From contig CAYHCF010000006.1 in the NCBI GenBank assembly GCA_964355075.1, positions 54,533-118,532 of the forward strand: a stretch of 64,000 nucleotides of DNA, in the 5' to 3' direction. Source of the stretch: B1 sp964355075 (GTDB lineage: Bacteria > Bacteroidota > Bacteroidia > UKL13-3). Of the stretch, positions 41,609-51,467 are shown piece after piece. Position 1 is the stretch's first letter, and each line of letters starts with the position of its first letter. Under the pieces are notes generated by a model that saw only the letters and a program-made list of their open reading frames with translations, was not told the DNA's origin and did not search any database. Position numbers and translations under genes: made by a program.

Positions 41609-42703
41609 ATGTTTGAACTCATATTGTTAATTTTACTTTGGTTACACATCGTCATTCAATTACTTATTTTGGCAGCAAACAGGGTGATAAATCAACCTGA
41701 AAGAAAAATTGCCAGCTTTCCCTTCGTAAGTATTTTGGTGGCGGCGAGAAATGAGGAGAATAATATAGAAACCTGTCTGAAAAGTTTACTGGCATTGAAT
41801 GTTCCTAAAGAGAATTATGAAATTTTGGTTGGTAACGATGGATCTACAGATCATACCCCTCTCATTGTTGAGAGACTTTCAGGTTCACACCCCTGTGTAA
41901 AATTATTTACGATTACCGAACAGCTGGGAACGGCGAAAGCGAAAGCCAATGTATTGGCTCATTTGGTTCATATGGCTAAGGGCGATTATGTATTTGTTAC
42001 CGATGCTGATATTCAGGTTTCACCAAATTGGGTCAGTCATATTATACCCTATTTGCTCGAACCTAATGTGGGAATAGTAAGTGGCACAACTCTGGTCGAG
42101 GGGTCTGGATTATTTGAAAAAATGCAGGATATTGAATGGCTGTTGGCAAATGGAAACTTAATTGGGTTTGATAGTCTGGGAATAAAAAGTACCGCAGTGG
42201 GAAATAACATGGCTTTCAGCAAGGAGGCTTATTTTAAAACCGGTGGATATGAGCATATTCCATTTTCAGTAACCGAAGATTTTCAATTGTTTAAATATAT
42301 CAGGAAACTTGGATATAAGACTTATAACCTGGCCAATGCTTCCTCTTTAAATATTTCAAAAGCACAAACAAATTTGCTCAGTTTGCTACATCAACGAAAA
42401 CGATGGATGATAGGAGGGGAAGGTCTTCCAAAGATTTGGTGGTGTATTTTTTTAATTAGCGGGTTGTATGCTCCTGCCATCATTATTTTGTGTTTTATTC
42501 ATTTTAAACTTGCGCTGATGATCGGATTATTCAAGTTTCTTTTACAATCTGTTTTCATATTGATTTTACAATTTAGATTGAAACGCAATATCAAACTGTT
42601 TCATATCGTCCTCTTTGAGCCGTATGAGTTTTTTGTTAATTTATTAATGACCGTATTTTATTTGCTTCCCTATAAAATGCAATGGAAAGGGAGACCTTAT
42701 TGA
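41609..42703 (+). CDS. Processive-type GT2 glycosyltransferase with membrane spans
   Basis: 364 residues. N-terminal helix, then FVSILVAARNEENNIETCLK, VGNDGSTDHT, FVTDADIQVS (DxD), VTEDFQLFKYIRK (TED) and the QRKRW motif of processive or ceramide-type transferases, followed by three helices. Related to hyaluronan/chitin-type synthases and poly-GlcNAc synthases but shorter. Co-transcribed with a polysaccharide deacetylase. The product is unknown. Confidence 0.9.
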   Translation: MFELILLILLWLHIVIQLLILAANRVINQPERKIASFPFVSILVAARNEENNIETCLKSLLALNVPKENYEILVGNDGSTDHTPLIVERLSGSHPCVKLFTITEQLGTAKAKANVLAHLVHMAKGDYVFVTDADIQVSPNWVSHIIPYLLEPNVGIVSGTTLVEGSGLFEKMQDIEWLLANGNLIGFDSLGIKSTAVGNNMAFSKEAYFKTGGYEHIPFSVTEDFQLFKYIRKLGYKTYNLANASSLNISKAQTNLLSLLHQRKRWMIGGEGLPKIWWCIFLISGLYAPAIIILCFIHFKLALMIGLFKFLLQSVFILILQFRLKRNIKLFHIVLFEPYEFFVNLLMTVFYLLPYKMQWKGRPY

Positions 42704-42785
42704 GCAATTATGAAATTACCAAAATATACCCCGATCTGAGAAACAATCCCTAAAGCCGGGAGCACCGGGCTATGGCATTTTTAAT

Positions 42786-42793
42786 TATATTCG
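42786..42793 (+). promoter_or_regulatory. -7 box TATATTCG of tatD, leaderless
   Basis: TATATTCG followed by C; six bases before the ATG, so transcription should begin at or next to the start codon. Confidence 0.5.
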
Positions 42794-42799
42794 CAGCCA

Positions 42800-43573
42800 A
42801 TGAAATTTATCGATACCCATACGCATTTATATCTTGAAGAGTTTGATACAGACAGAAATGAAGCTGTAGAAAGAGCAATTAAAAACGGCATTGACAAATT
42901 GTATTTGCCAAACATTGATGTTCATTCCATTCAACCTATGTTAGACCTCTGTTGGAATTTTCCTGAAAATTGTTTCCCCATGATGGGCCTTCATCCCTGT
43001 TCGGTGGATGAGCATATGGATGCACAATTATTTCAAATTCATCATTGGTTTAAGAAAAGAAAATTTTGGGCAGTAGGTGAAATTGGTCTTGATTTTTATT
43101 GGAGTCTTGATTTTAAAGAGCAACAGATTATGGCTTTTAAAAAACAAATCCAGTGGGCTATTCTGGAAGAGCTTCCAATCGTTATTCATTCGAGAAACAG
43201 CACAACTGAGGTTATTGAAATCCTTAGAGAAATGAAACATCCAAAGTTGCGTGGAATCTTTCATTGTTTCAGTGGAAATGCTGAACAGGCAAATGAGGTT
43301 GTGGAACTTGGATTTTTTCTTGGAATAGGAGGGGTATTAACCTTTAAAAACAGTGGTCTGGATAAGGCAATTGCCCATATTGATTTAAAGCATTTGGTTC
43401 TTGAAACTGACTCTCCGTATTTGGCTCCAATACCTTTTCGTAGCAAACGAAACGAGAGTTTTTATCTATTGGAAATTGCAAAAAAATTAGCTGAACTTAA
43501 ACAGGTTGGGTTAGCTCAGGTGGCCGAAATTACTACTCATAATGCGATGAAGGTATTCGGAATTTTGGAGTAA
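42800..43573 (+). CDS. tatD: TatD family metal-dependent deoxyribonuclease/hydrolase
   Basis: 257 residues. Metal ligands: IDTHTHLY, GEIGLDFYW, VIHSRNS, GIFHCFSGN and LETDSPYL. Homologues are 3'-5' DNases or D-aminoacyl-tRNA deacylase-like enzymes involved in DNA repair or quality control. Monocistronic, with its own promoter box and a repeat element after the stop. Confidence 0.94.
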   Translation: MKFIDTHTHLYLEEFDTDRNEAVERAIKNGIDKLYLPNIDVHSIQPMLDLCWNFPENCFPMMGLHPCSVDEHMDAQLFQIHHWFKKRKFWAVGEIGLDFYWSLDFKEQQIMAFKKQIQWAILEELPIVIHSRNSTTEVIEILREMKHPKLRGIFHCFSGNAEQANEVVELGFFLGIGGVLTFKNSGLDKAIAHIDLKHLVLETDSPYLAPIPFRSKRNESFYLLEIAKKLAELKQVGLAQVAEITTHNAMKVFGILE

Positions 43574-43603
43574 TACACCAGTTATAATATAGCGAAGTCG
43601 ATT

Positions 43604-43694
43604 GTCAGTTCGAGCGAAGTCGAGAACAATTATTCTGAACCCAATGGCATTGTGCGATCACATAAAAGGAGGTTTCGACTTCGCTCAACCTGAC
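43604..43694. repeat. REP-like inverted repeat with GAGCGAAGTCGA cores
   Basis: Arms 43604-43627 and 43671-43694 (24 bp; GTCAGTTCGAGCGAAGTCGA and the complementary form, four mismatches) enclose 43 nt. An additional AGCGAAGTCGA lies at 43591-43601. Palindromes with this core are widespread in Bacteroidota intergenic DNA. Located between tatD and the TonB receptor gene. Confidence 0.8.
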
Positions 43695-43782
43695 ATGGGT
43701 GTCATCCAAAAATTGCATTTCCCGCAAAATGACCTTGTTTTTTCCTGTAATTTGTTATTATTGAATTTTAATAAGATAGCCA

Positions 43783-46557
43783 TTGAAAAAAATCTTACTA
43801 CTTCTGGTATACTTGTGTTTTGCTGGCATAAAAATTTTAAATGCCCAAACGGTATTAAGTTTGAAAGGCATCATAAAAGATTCAAAAACAGGCGAAGAGT
43901 TAATAGGAGCGGTGGTTTCATTAAAAGGGACCAGCATTGGAGTGGTTAGTGATTATGAAGGTGCTTTTTTATTGAAATTCAAGAATCCGTTACCACAAAC
44001 AATAGAGGTATCTTATATCGGCTATCAAAAGCTTGAATTGATAATTAATCAAAATTCAAAACCGATTGAAATCCGATTAAAAGAAAACATGCGTGAGTTA
44101 AAAGAAGTTAATATCAAAGATTCAAGAATAACCGCGAAGCAAAAGCAGGCCCCACTAACCATTGAGACGATGGATGCAATTGCTATAAGGGAAACTCCCG
44201 CTGCTAATTTCTATGAAGGACTCGGCCATTTGAAAGGAGTGGACTTAACCAGTGCAAGTATCGGGTTTAAAATAATTAATACCCGTGGGTTTAATAGTAC
44301 TTCGCCGGTTCGAAGCTTACAATTAATAGATGGGGTGGATAATCAGTCGCCCGGATTGAATTTTTCGCTGGGGAATTTTTTAGGTTCATCTGAATTGGAT
44401 GTTCAAAAAGTTGATCTGATCGTAGGAGCAAGCAGTTCCTATTATGGTCCGAATGCTTTTAATGGCGTGATCAATATGCAAACCAAGAGTCCGTTTCAGT
44501 TTCCGGGATTGAGTGTACAAATACGTATTGGCGAACGCCGGTTAACAGAAACTGCCATCAGGTATGCCGAAATATTCAAGAACAAAAAAGGCGAAGAAAA
44601 ATTGGCCTATAAATTAAATATTTTTACCATGAGTGCCCGCGATTGGGAAGCTACAAATTATGAAGCCACCAGTCAATCTCCCGTAAATGAAAAAAACCCG
44701 GGAGGATATGATGCGGTGAATGTTTATGGCGATGAGTACTCAACCAACAGGTTCAAACAAACCGGTTCTTATTATTTTGGATATGGATATGCTTTGCGGA
44801 AAGGTTATAAAGAAATTGATCTGGTAAATTATAATTCCCGCAATGTAAAAATGAACGCTGCTATACATTATAAGATCTATAAAGATCATGAGGTAATATT
44901 AAGCTGCAATTTTGGAAATGGAACAACCGTTTATCAGGGCGATAACCGATTTAGTCTAAAAGATATTATGTTTTTTCAAAACAGACTGGAGTTTAAAAAG
45001 GATGACAAATATTTTATACGGGTGTATGCAACGAATGAAGACGCGGGAAAAAGTTATGATGCCTATGCTACTGCTTTATTATTACAGAACTATGCGAAAT
45101 CTGATAATAATTGGGCCAAGGATAATTCTGAAAACTGGAATGGGATTGCTTACAACAGAATTCTTCCGTTTACGCCGCAAACCTATGAAACTCCTCCTGG
45201 AATTATCTGGGAGAAATATGTAAACTATTTCTTAAATGCCAACTATTATGATTCATTAGTAAATTACCACAGATTAGTGAAAGATGTTACAGATTCGAAA
45301 CCCTCTAACCAAACCGGTGGCTTACCCAGGTTTGAACCGGGAACTGCAAGATTTGACTCAGCCTTTCAAAGTATAATTTCTCTTACCAACAGAGAGGGTG
45401 GTTCCAGGTTTTTTGATAAATCTGCACTATACCATATAGCCGCAGAATATCAGGAATCTGTAGCCTCTGTCGATATTAAATTTGGAGGGAATTTCAGGCT
45501 GTATGCTCCCTATTCCAAAGGAACTATTTTTTTAGATACGATAAATGAACAAAGAATTTACAATAAGGAAGCAGGAGCGTATTTGGGTTTGGAAAAGAAG
45601 TTTTTGGAAAATAAAATGAAAGTCAGCTTCACGAACCGAATAGATAAAAATCAAAACTTCCATTTCTTATGGTCACCTGCTGCTTCCTGGGTTTACACCC
45701 ATCATAATCATGTTTTCAGAATTTCCGTTGCCAGTGCTATCCGTAATCCTACCCTAACCGACCAATATATTAATTTAAATGTGGGCAGGGCAACCCTGTT
45801 GGGAAATCTGTACGGATTTGATAGCTTGGTGACCATAGAAAGTATGATTGCAAAATTTAATGATAAGCTAAATAAATTCTCCTATTTTAATGTGGCCCCT
45901 ATAAAGCCGGAAAGTGTAAAAACAATTGAAATAGGTTATAGGGGTAACTTAGGCGAAAAGGTTTTTGTAGATGCCAGTTACTATTATAGCTGGTATGAAA
46001 ATTTTATAGGATACAAAATCGGAGCAAGAATTAGTTGGGGTGAAATGGAAACATTTCCTTCCGTACCAAAGATTTACAGGGTTGCTGCCAATGCTGTAGA
46101 TATAGTAACTACACAGGGTTTCAGTATAGGAATAAATTATTTTTACGAAAAGTATTTAGGATTCTCCGGTAATTATTCCTGGAATAAATTGGATTTAAGA
46201 GGTTCTTTAGATCCCCTGATTCCTGCTTTTAATACACCTGAACATAAATATAACCTGGGAATTAATGGGAGAGATATTGATACAAAAATAGGTTCAAGCG
46301 AAATAAATGGATGGGGTTACAGTATAAACTGGAAATGGCAAAGAGGATTTAAATATGAAGGCTCTCCTCAATTTACAGGTTATGTTCCCGAATACGGAAT
46401 GATGGATGCACAGGTTAATAAGACATTTTTAGCAGATAAACTGGTTGTAAAACTGGGCGTCAGTAATTTGTTAAATAATGAGGTAATACAAGTTTATGGA
46501 GGACCAAAAGTGGGTCGTCTTACTTATGTTTCATTATTATTCGACTTTGGGAAATAG
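43783..46557 (+). CDS. TonB-dependent receptor with carboxypeptidase-like N-terminal domain
   Basis: 924 residues. TTG start, the only one that gives the signal peptide KKILLLLVYLCFAGIKILNAQ. CarboxypepD_reg-like domain (LKGIIKDSKTGEELIGAVVS), plug (NTRGFNSTSPVRSLQLIDGV, VDLIVGASSSYYGPNAFNG) and a barrel ending LLFDFGK. The plug carries a long acidic/aromatic barrel with many Tyr. No SusD homologue. The next gene encodes a T9SS-secreted esterase-like protein 91 bp downstream, so the two may handle the same nutrient or polymer. Confidence 0.9.
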   Translation: MKKILLLLVYLCFAGIKILNAQTVLSLKGIIKDSKTGEELIGAVVSLKGTSIGVVSDYEGAFLLKFKNPLPQTIEVSYIGYQKLELIINQNSKPIEIRLKENMRELKEVNIKDSRITAKQKQAPLTIETMDAIAIRETPAANFYEGLGHLKGVDLTSASIGFKIINTRGFNSTSPVRSLQLIDGVDNQSPGLNFSLGNFLGSSELDVQKVDLIVGASSSYYGPNAFNGVINMQTKSPFQFPGLSVQIRIGERRLTETAIRYAEIFKNKKGEEKLAYKLNIFTMSARDWEATNYEATSQSPVNEKNPGGYDAVNVYGDEYSTNRFKQTGSYYFGYGYALRKGYKEIDLVNYNSRNVKMNAAIHYKIYKDHEVILSCNFGNGTTVYQGDNRFSLKDIMFFQNRLEFKKDDKYFIRVYATNEDAGKSYDAYATALLLQNYAKSDNNWAKDNSENWNGIAYNRILPFTPQTYETPPGIIWEKYVNYFLNANYYDSLVNYHRLVKDVTDSKPSNQTGGLPRFEPGTARFDSAFQSIISLTNREGGSRFFDKSALYHIAAEYQESVASVDIKFGGNFRLYAPYSKGTIFLDTINEQRIYNKEAGAYLGLEKKFLENKMKVSFTNRIDKNQNFHFLWSPAASWVYTHHNHVFRISVASAIRNPTLTDQYINLNVGRATLLGNLYGFDSLVTIESMIAKFNDKLNKFSYFNVAPIKPESVKTIEIGYRGNLGEKVFVDASYYYSWYENFIGYKIGARISWGEMETFPSVPKIYRVAANAVDIVTTQGFSIGINYFYEKYLGFSGNYSWNKLDLRGSLDPLIPAFNTPEHKYNLGINGRDIDTKIGSSEINGWGYSINWKWQRGFKYEGSPQFTGYVPEYGMMDAQVNKTFLADKLVVKLGVSNLLNNEVIQVYGGPKVGRLTYVSLLFDFGK

Positions 46558-46648
46558 TTTAATAATATTAAAAAATTTGTTTTTTCAATTAAAACATATA
46601 CTTTGGTTCTAAATTACAAACTTTTAATAAATCCTAAAAACAAAAAAA

Positions 46649-48574
46649 ATGAAAAGAAATCTACTAAAAATTGTGGTTATTTTGGCTGTTTGCCTGATTT
46701 CCATTGGCTCTTTTGCCCAAACACGATTCATTAATGAGATATTCCTTACTGTTAAAAAAACAGCTAATGTGGAATATGATTCAAACATGTCGGTAAACCT
46801 GTTGTATGGGAATACTCAGGTGCCACCTTCGTACGCTACTGCTTTGTACAATGCCCATTTAACCTGTGATATCTATGAACCGGGTGGTATTGATGTAATG
46901 ACCAGTCGCCCGCTGATTATATTGGCACATACCGGTAGTTATTTACCTGCCATATTAAATAAACAACCTACAGGGAACAAAAATGACAGTAACCTGGTTG
47001 AAATAGCAAATAAATTTGCCAGAATGGGCTATGTTGTTGCCACCTTTAATTACCGATCAGGTTGGAATCCTGCCACCACTAATCAGGAGGCAGCCACGCA
47101 ACAATTACTGCAAGCTACCTTCAGAGCCATGCAGGATGCGCGTAATTGCGTTCGTTTTTTACGTTTAAATGCAGCAACCTATAAAATTGATACTTCCAAA
47201 ATTGCAATGGGTGGTCAGGGTACCGGTGGATATGTTGCTTATGGTATTGCCACAGTAAGCACACGTGCCGATATTGAATCTAATCCAAAATTCAAACGTG
47301 GAGATGGAACACCGATGGTGAATATGGATACTTTAGGTAACTGGCTTGGTTTAGGCGGAATTTACCCTTATATTTTTTCCGGTGATCCTGCGGTTTCTTC
47401 AAACATTCATATGGTATTTAATTTTGGTGGAGCCATGGGCGATACAGCCTGGATGAAAAGCAACAGCTTGCCAATGGTAAGCTTGCAAACTACCAAAGAT
47501 CCGTTTGCACCTTATAAAACAGGAAATGTGATTGTACCTATTACCGGACTAACCGTTATTCCAAATGCCTCAGGTGCCGGTGATGTGATTCCAAAAGCGA
47601 ATGCCAAAGGGGTCAATAACAAATTAAACTCATTGTTATATGTAGATCCAATCAGCACACGGGGACTTAAAGTTTCGGGAGGCCAAAACAATGTATTTGG
47701 TTTCGAAACCTCATTTCCAATTGAAGGTGCGCCCTGGGAGTTTTGGGACAGAACCCTTCTTCAGGCAACCTCATTCGTTTATTACCGCGGCCTTCCTTTA
47801 CCTGCAAATGGTAGAGAAGCAGATTCACTTGCTATGTTAACTAACCCATATATGTCAGTAACACGCGGTAAAGCTTATTGCGATACCATTGCAAAATTTG
47901 TGGCGCCTCGTATTGCCGTTCAATTGGGTTTAACAGGTATAGTTGGATTAAATCCTTTTGATTTGTTAACACCTGCTAATGCAATTTCTTTAGATGTACG
48001 TGATACCTTATTACCTTTGGCGCTTGGCTGGCAAAAAGCGAGTGTTACCGGTGCTCAGCCATTGTCAACTATTTACAATGTGTTAATTGATATGGCAAGC
48101 GGTAATTTTTCGGCTCCATTGGTTAGCGTACCTGTAATTGATACTACAGGATTAATGTTTACCCAAAAGGATTTATTCGGACAGTTTTCTGCAGTTCCTT
48201 ACAATACGCCAATTCCTTTAAAATGGAGAGTGGTGGTTCAAAATGATTATTTCGGAAAAAATTCAAATACCGATTTTACCATTACCATTAAGAGACAACC
48301 AAGAGTGGGTATCAATGAAACCGATTATAGCAATTTCTTAACTGTATATCCAAATCCTGCTACTTCTGAAGTAAGAGTTGGAATGGATTTAACTAAATCA
48401 CCTATCTCCCGTATTTCAGTATTAGATGTTACAGGTCGTGAAGTTTCTACATTTGAAAGTTTGAATACTCATGATCAAACTATTTCTTTAAATGGATTGA
48501 GTTCAGGACTTTATTTTGTAAATGTAAAAACTGCGAATGGAGCAAGTGCTACCAAGCGTTTAATCGTTCAATAA
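46649..48574 (+). CDS. Secreted alpha/beta-hydrolase-like protein with T9SS sorting domain, probably inactive
   Basis: 641 residues. Signal peptide KRNLLKIVVILAVCLISIGSFAQ, carboxylesterase-like N-terminal half (RPLIILAHTGSY, MGYVVATFNYRSGW, AMQDARNCVRFLRLNAATYK). At the nucleophile elbow, where G-x-S-x-G is expected, the sequence is MGGQGTGGYVA (about 187-197): the Ser is a Gly, and the oxyanion HG is HT. The last 75 residues are a T9SS type A domain (VYPNPATSEVRVGMDL, GLSSGLYFVNVKTANG, KRLIVQ). Probably exported to the cell surface or medium as a binding protein rather than an esterase. A strong terminator follows. Confidence 0.82.
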   Translation: MKRNLLKIVVILAVCLISIGSFAQTRFINEIFLTVKKTANVEYDSNMSVNLLYGNTQVPPSYATALYNAHLTCDIYEPGGIDVMTSRPLIILAHTGSYLPAILNKQPTGNKNDSNLVEIANKFARMGYVVATFNYRSGWNPATTNQEAATQQLLQATFRAMQDARNCVRFLRLNAATYKIDTSKIAMGGQGTGGYVAYGIATVSTRADIESNPKFKRGDGTPMVNMDTLGNWLGLGGIYPYIFSGDPAVSSNIHMVFNFGGAMGDTAWMKSNSLPMVSLQTTKDPFAPYKTGNVIVPITGLTVIPNASGAGDVIPKANAKGVNNKLNSLLYVDPISTRGLKVSGGQNNVFGFETSFPIEGAPWEFWDRTLLQATSFVYYRGLPLPANGREADSLAMLTNPYMSVTRGKAYCDTIAKFVAPRIAVQLGLTGIVGLNPFDLLTPANAISLDVRDTLLPLALGWQKASVTGAQPLSTIYNVLIDMASGNFSAPLVSVPVIDTTGLMFTQKDLFGQFSAVPYNTPIPLKWRVVVQNDYFGKNSNTDFTITIKRQPRVGINETDYSNFLTVYPNPATSEVRVGMDLTKSPISRISVLDVTGREVSTFESLNTHDQTISLNGLSSGLYFVNVKTANGASATKRLIVQ

Positions 48575-48596
48575 ATAATAAATTTTTATTTTCCTC

Positions 48597-48636
48597 AAAA
48601 GGCTGTCTTATTTTTAAGGCAGCCTTTTGTTTTTTT
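48597..48636 (+). terminator. Rho-independent terminator of the esterase-like gene
   Basis: 14-bp stem AAAAGGCTGTCTTA / TAAGGCAGCCTTTT with one G-U pair, 4-nt loop, then G and seven T. Confidence 0.93.
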
Positions 48637-48664
48637 ATGAACCCAATAAACTAAAGTGTAAATC

Positions 48665-50053
48665 TTATAAATGGATACATTCTCCATATGCCTGTGCGGC
48701 GGCTTCCATAATGGCTTCACTCATGGTTGGGTGCGGGTGAACCGATTTAATAATTTCCATTCCGGTTGTTTCGAGCTTACGAGCAACTACTATTTCAGCG
48801 ATCATTTCGGTTACATTTGCACCTACCAGATGAGCCCCTAAGAACTCGCCATATTTGGCATCAAAAATTAATTTTACAAAACCTTCCTTTACGCCCCCTG
48901 CACTTGCTTTACCACTGGCGCTGAATGGAAATTTTCCTACCTTTATTTCGTATCCCGCTTCTTTGGCAGCCTTTTCGGTATAACCTACAGAGGCAACTTC
49001 AGGAGAACAATAGGTACAACCCGGTATATTATTATAATTCAAAGGCTCCGGATGATGGCCTGCGATTTTTTCCACGCAGATAATTCCCTCGGCACTGGCT
49101 ACATGCGCCAATGCAGGTCCTTTTACGATATCACCAATTGCATAAATGCCTTTTACGTTGGTTTCATAAAAGTCGTCAACCAAAATTTTGCCTTTATCGG
49201 TTTTTATTCCGACCGCTTCTAATCCCAAATTTTCTAGATTGGTTTGAATTCCGACCGCCGATAATACAATTTCCGCTTCCAGATCTTTCATTCCTTCTGC
49301 GGTTTTAACTTTTATTTTGCAGGTATGTCCATGCGAATCTACACTTTCTACAGAGGCATTGGTCAGGATGCTTATACCGGATTTTTTGAATGATTTGGCA
49401 ACTTCTCTACTTACCTCCTCATCTTCTATGGGTAAAATAGTTGGCAAAAATTCAACAAGAGTTACCTGAGTTCCCATAGCATGATAAAAATAAGCAAACT
49501 CACAACCTATCGCTCCGCTTCCCATCACCACCATGCTTTTTGGGAGTTGGGGCAATATCATTGCCTCGCGGTAACCAATTACCTTTTGTCCATCAATTTT
49601 AATATTTGGTAACTCTTTGCTTCGGGCACCTGTGGCTAAAATAATATGCTTTGCTTCATGAACATTTACTGCTCTTGCGGCATCGGTTACCTCCACTTTT
49701 CCGTTTCCTAAAACTTTACCTCTGCCGGCAATCACATCAATTTTATTTTTTTTCATCAAAAACGCTACGCCTTTGCTCATACCATTGGCCACCTCTCTGC
49801 TGCGTTTCACAACTGCTCCGAAATCACTTTCGGCTGAACCCACCTGGATACCATAATCTTTTGCATGTTTGATGTAGTCGAATACCTGTGCTGACTTTAG
49901 AAGCGCTTTGGTAGGAATACATCCCCAGTTTAAGCAAACACCGCCTAATTCGGCTTTTTCAATTACTGCGGTTCTTAATCCTAACTGGCTGGCACGAATG
50001 GCAGCAACATATCCTCCGGGTCCGCTACCTATAATGATTACATCGTATTGCAT
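48665..50053 (-). CDS. lpdA: Dihydrolipoyl dehydrogenase (E3)
   Basis: 462 residues. FAD motif IIGSGPGGYVAAIRA, redox-active GGVCLNWGCIP (Cys40 and Cys45), NAD-binding VMGSGAIGCEFAYFYHAMG, IYAIGDIVKGP and the catalytic HPHPTMSEA. Regenerates lipoamide for 2-oxo acid dehydrogenases or the glycine cleavage system. It is alone here. A TATTTTGC box 29 bases upstream is like that of frr. Confidence 0.97.
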   Translation of the reverse strand: MQYDVIIIGSGPGGYVAAIRASQLGLRTAVIEKAELGGVCLNWGCIPTKALLKSAQVFDYIKHAKDYGIQVGSAESDFGAVVKRSREVANGMSKGVAFLMKKNKIDVIAGRGKVLGNGKVEVTDAARAVNVHEAKHIILATGARSKELPNIKIDGQKVIGYREAMILPQLPKSMVVMGSGAIGCEFAYFYHAMGTQVTLVEFLPTILPIEDEEVSREVAKSFKKSGISILTNASVESVDSHGHTCKIKVKTAEGMKDLEAEIVLSAVGIQTNLENLGLEAVGIKTDKGKILVDDFYETNVKGIYAIGDIVKGPALAHVASAEGIICVEKIAGHHPEPLNYNNIPGCTYCSPEVASVGYTEKAAKEAGYEIKVGKFPFSASGKASAGGVKEGFVKLIFDAKYGEFLGAHLVGANVTEMIAEIVVARKLETTGMEIIKSVHPHPTMSEAIMEAAAQAYGECIHL

Positions 50054-50081
50054 AATATCTTTTGATTAAGTTTAAGGAGCG

Positions 50082-50088
50082 CAAAATA
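50082..50088 (-). promoter_or_regulatory. Possible -7 box TATTTTGC of lpdA
   Basis: TATTTTGCGC on the minus strand, 28 bases before the ATG, the same variant as at frr. No clear TTG at -33. Confidence 0.3.
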
Positions 50089-50188
50089 GCGGAAATTTTT
50101 CAATTGCGAAACGCGAAATGAAGCTAAAGGTTTGACCTGAAGAACTGGTTCGATATTTGAATAATAGTTGTAATTATTGGGATCAGCC

Positions 50189-50713
50189 TCATCTATTGGC
50201 GTAATTACCCTGACCAATAACCCCATCGAGTCGGTACAATTGATGGGAATTTATTGCTTTGGATATGGTGCTCGTCCAGATTGTACCTGCTAAGGAATAA
50301 TGATTCGAATTGATCGTTTGAAGCCAAAGTTTGTAATTTTTATTGCCTTTTAATTGCGAGTAGTATTTTTTGCTTTTGATAACATTGCAAAAATTCTGAT
50401 AGGATGCTTCATCGCTTGCATACCCTTTGTAAATTGATTTATAAGGGGAGGCATAAAGTGCGAGCTTGTTTTTACCTACTATACCAAAATGATTCTTTAA
50501 CAATATACAATTCTTACTGCTACCATGTCCCGATTCAATTAAAGCCACACCCAGAATAACACTTGCCGGAATCCCGGTTTGTACAGATAGCTTTTTGGCT
50601 AAGGGTGCATAATGACTGATGTATTGCCTGGAACTAGAAAATTGTGAAAAGGTTTGCCGGGTTGGGGCAAATAACAAAATAGCAGTAACCATAAGATACT
50701 TTGCAAATATCAT
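50189..50713 (-). CDS. Secreted glucosaminidase-domain peptidoglycan hydrolase
   Basis: 174 residues from ATG 50713, which gives a signal peptide (IFAKYLMVTAILLFAPTRQTFSQ); the frame is open to ATG 50785, which would add 24 unlikely charged residues. Glucosaminidase (FlgJ C-terminal/LytG-like) motifs: SVQTGIPASVILGVALIESGHGSS with catalytic Glu, LKNHFGIVGK, YKGYASDEASYQNF, and WTSTISKAINSHQLYRLD. Cleaves beta-1,4-linked GlcNAc in peptidoglycan. The 3' half of the usual LysM-bearing form is absent. Confidence 0.85.
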   Translation of the reverse strand: MIFAKYLMVTAILLFAPTRQTFSQFSSSRQYISHYAPLAKKLSVQTGIPASVILGVALIESGHGSSKNCILLKNHFGIVGKNKLALYASPYKSIYKGYASDEASYQNFCNVIKSKKYYSQLKGNKNYKLWLQTINSNHYSLAGTIWTSTISKAINSHQLYRLDGVIGQGNYANR

Positions 50714-50785
50714 TATCCTGATAGTAAACTGTTTTACATCATCTGGATCTAAAAAAGAGCGAGTCGGGGTTTCTGAATATCTCAT

Positions 50786-51106
50786 AATCTTTTTATTTTA
50801 TCGGAAAAAGAATTACGCCTTTACGCTACAAAGTTGACTTATAATAAGTTAAGTAAATACACAGTTTTTCACGGGTTGTAGTGTAAATAGTTCTTTTTTA
50901 GGCAATTAGGCAATTATTTATTGGCTGAATCGTAGGTATAAGTAAGGATTAAGGCCATGGTAACTTATGTGCAAAATGAAGCAAAACGGATTCAAATACG
51001 AAATTTGAGCTCTAAATGGAGTGATTATCAACAAGTTCAGATGGGTGATGAGGAGGGTGTTTTGATGTTTGGAATATAAATCTGCATTAGCTAATATAAT
51101 AATTTT
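50786..51106. other. Intergenic stretch, no gene seen
   Basis: About 320 bases without a convincing gene, RNA or terminator. Short open frames here have no recognisable content. The region ends at the tandem-repeat/gap interval at 51107. Confidence 0.6.
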
Positions 51107-51161
51107 GGGATTATTCCGCTTCGCTCCATGATCCCTGCTGGGTGTGAAGGGAATCAATGCT

Positions 51162-51261
51162 NNNNNNNNNNNNNNNNNNNNNNNNNNNNNNNNNNNNNNN
51201 NNNNNNNNNNNNNNNNNNNNNNNNNNNNNNNNNNNNNNNNNNNNNNNNNNNNNNNNNNNNN
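51162..51261. other. Assembly gap (100 N)
   Basis: Exactly 100 N, a standard scaffold spacer, inside the duplicated unit. Predicted true content is about 63 bp if the tandem duplication is real, or the copies overlap and the gap is an assembly artefact. Confidence 0.98.
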
Positions 51262-51400
51262 TTGCTTCATAAAAGGCTGGTAACAGCCTTGATCATCAAG
51301 TGGAGGTGCAGGGATTATTCCGCTTCGCTCCATGATCCCTGCTGGGTGTGAAGGGAATCAATGCTGCGGCGCTATCGCCCCGCCCGCCTTTTATTACACA

Positions 51401-51430
51401 AAAAAAACAAGCTTGGGGGCTTGTTTTTTT
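51401..51430 (-). terminator. Rho-independent terminator of ssrA
   Basis: On the minus strand AAACAAGC pairs with GCTTGTTT around a 6-nt loop, then a run of T. It lies 38 bases past the tmRNA 3' end. Confidence 0.88.
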
Positions 51431-51467
51431 GCTTCATAAAAGGCTGGTAACAGCCTTGATCATCAAG

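Noticed and set aside
42752..42769. Small hairpin AGCCGGGAGCACCGGGCT before tatD
   Set aside because: Imperfect stem with no T run; not a convincing terminator.
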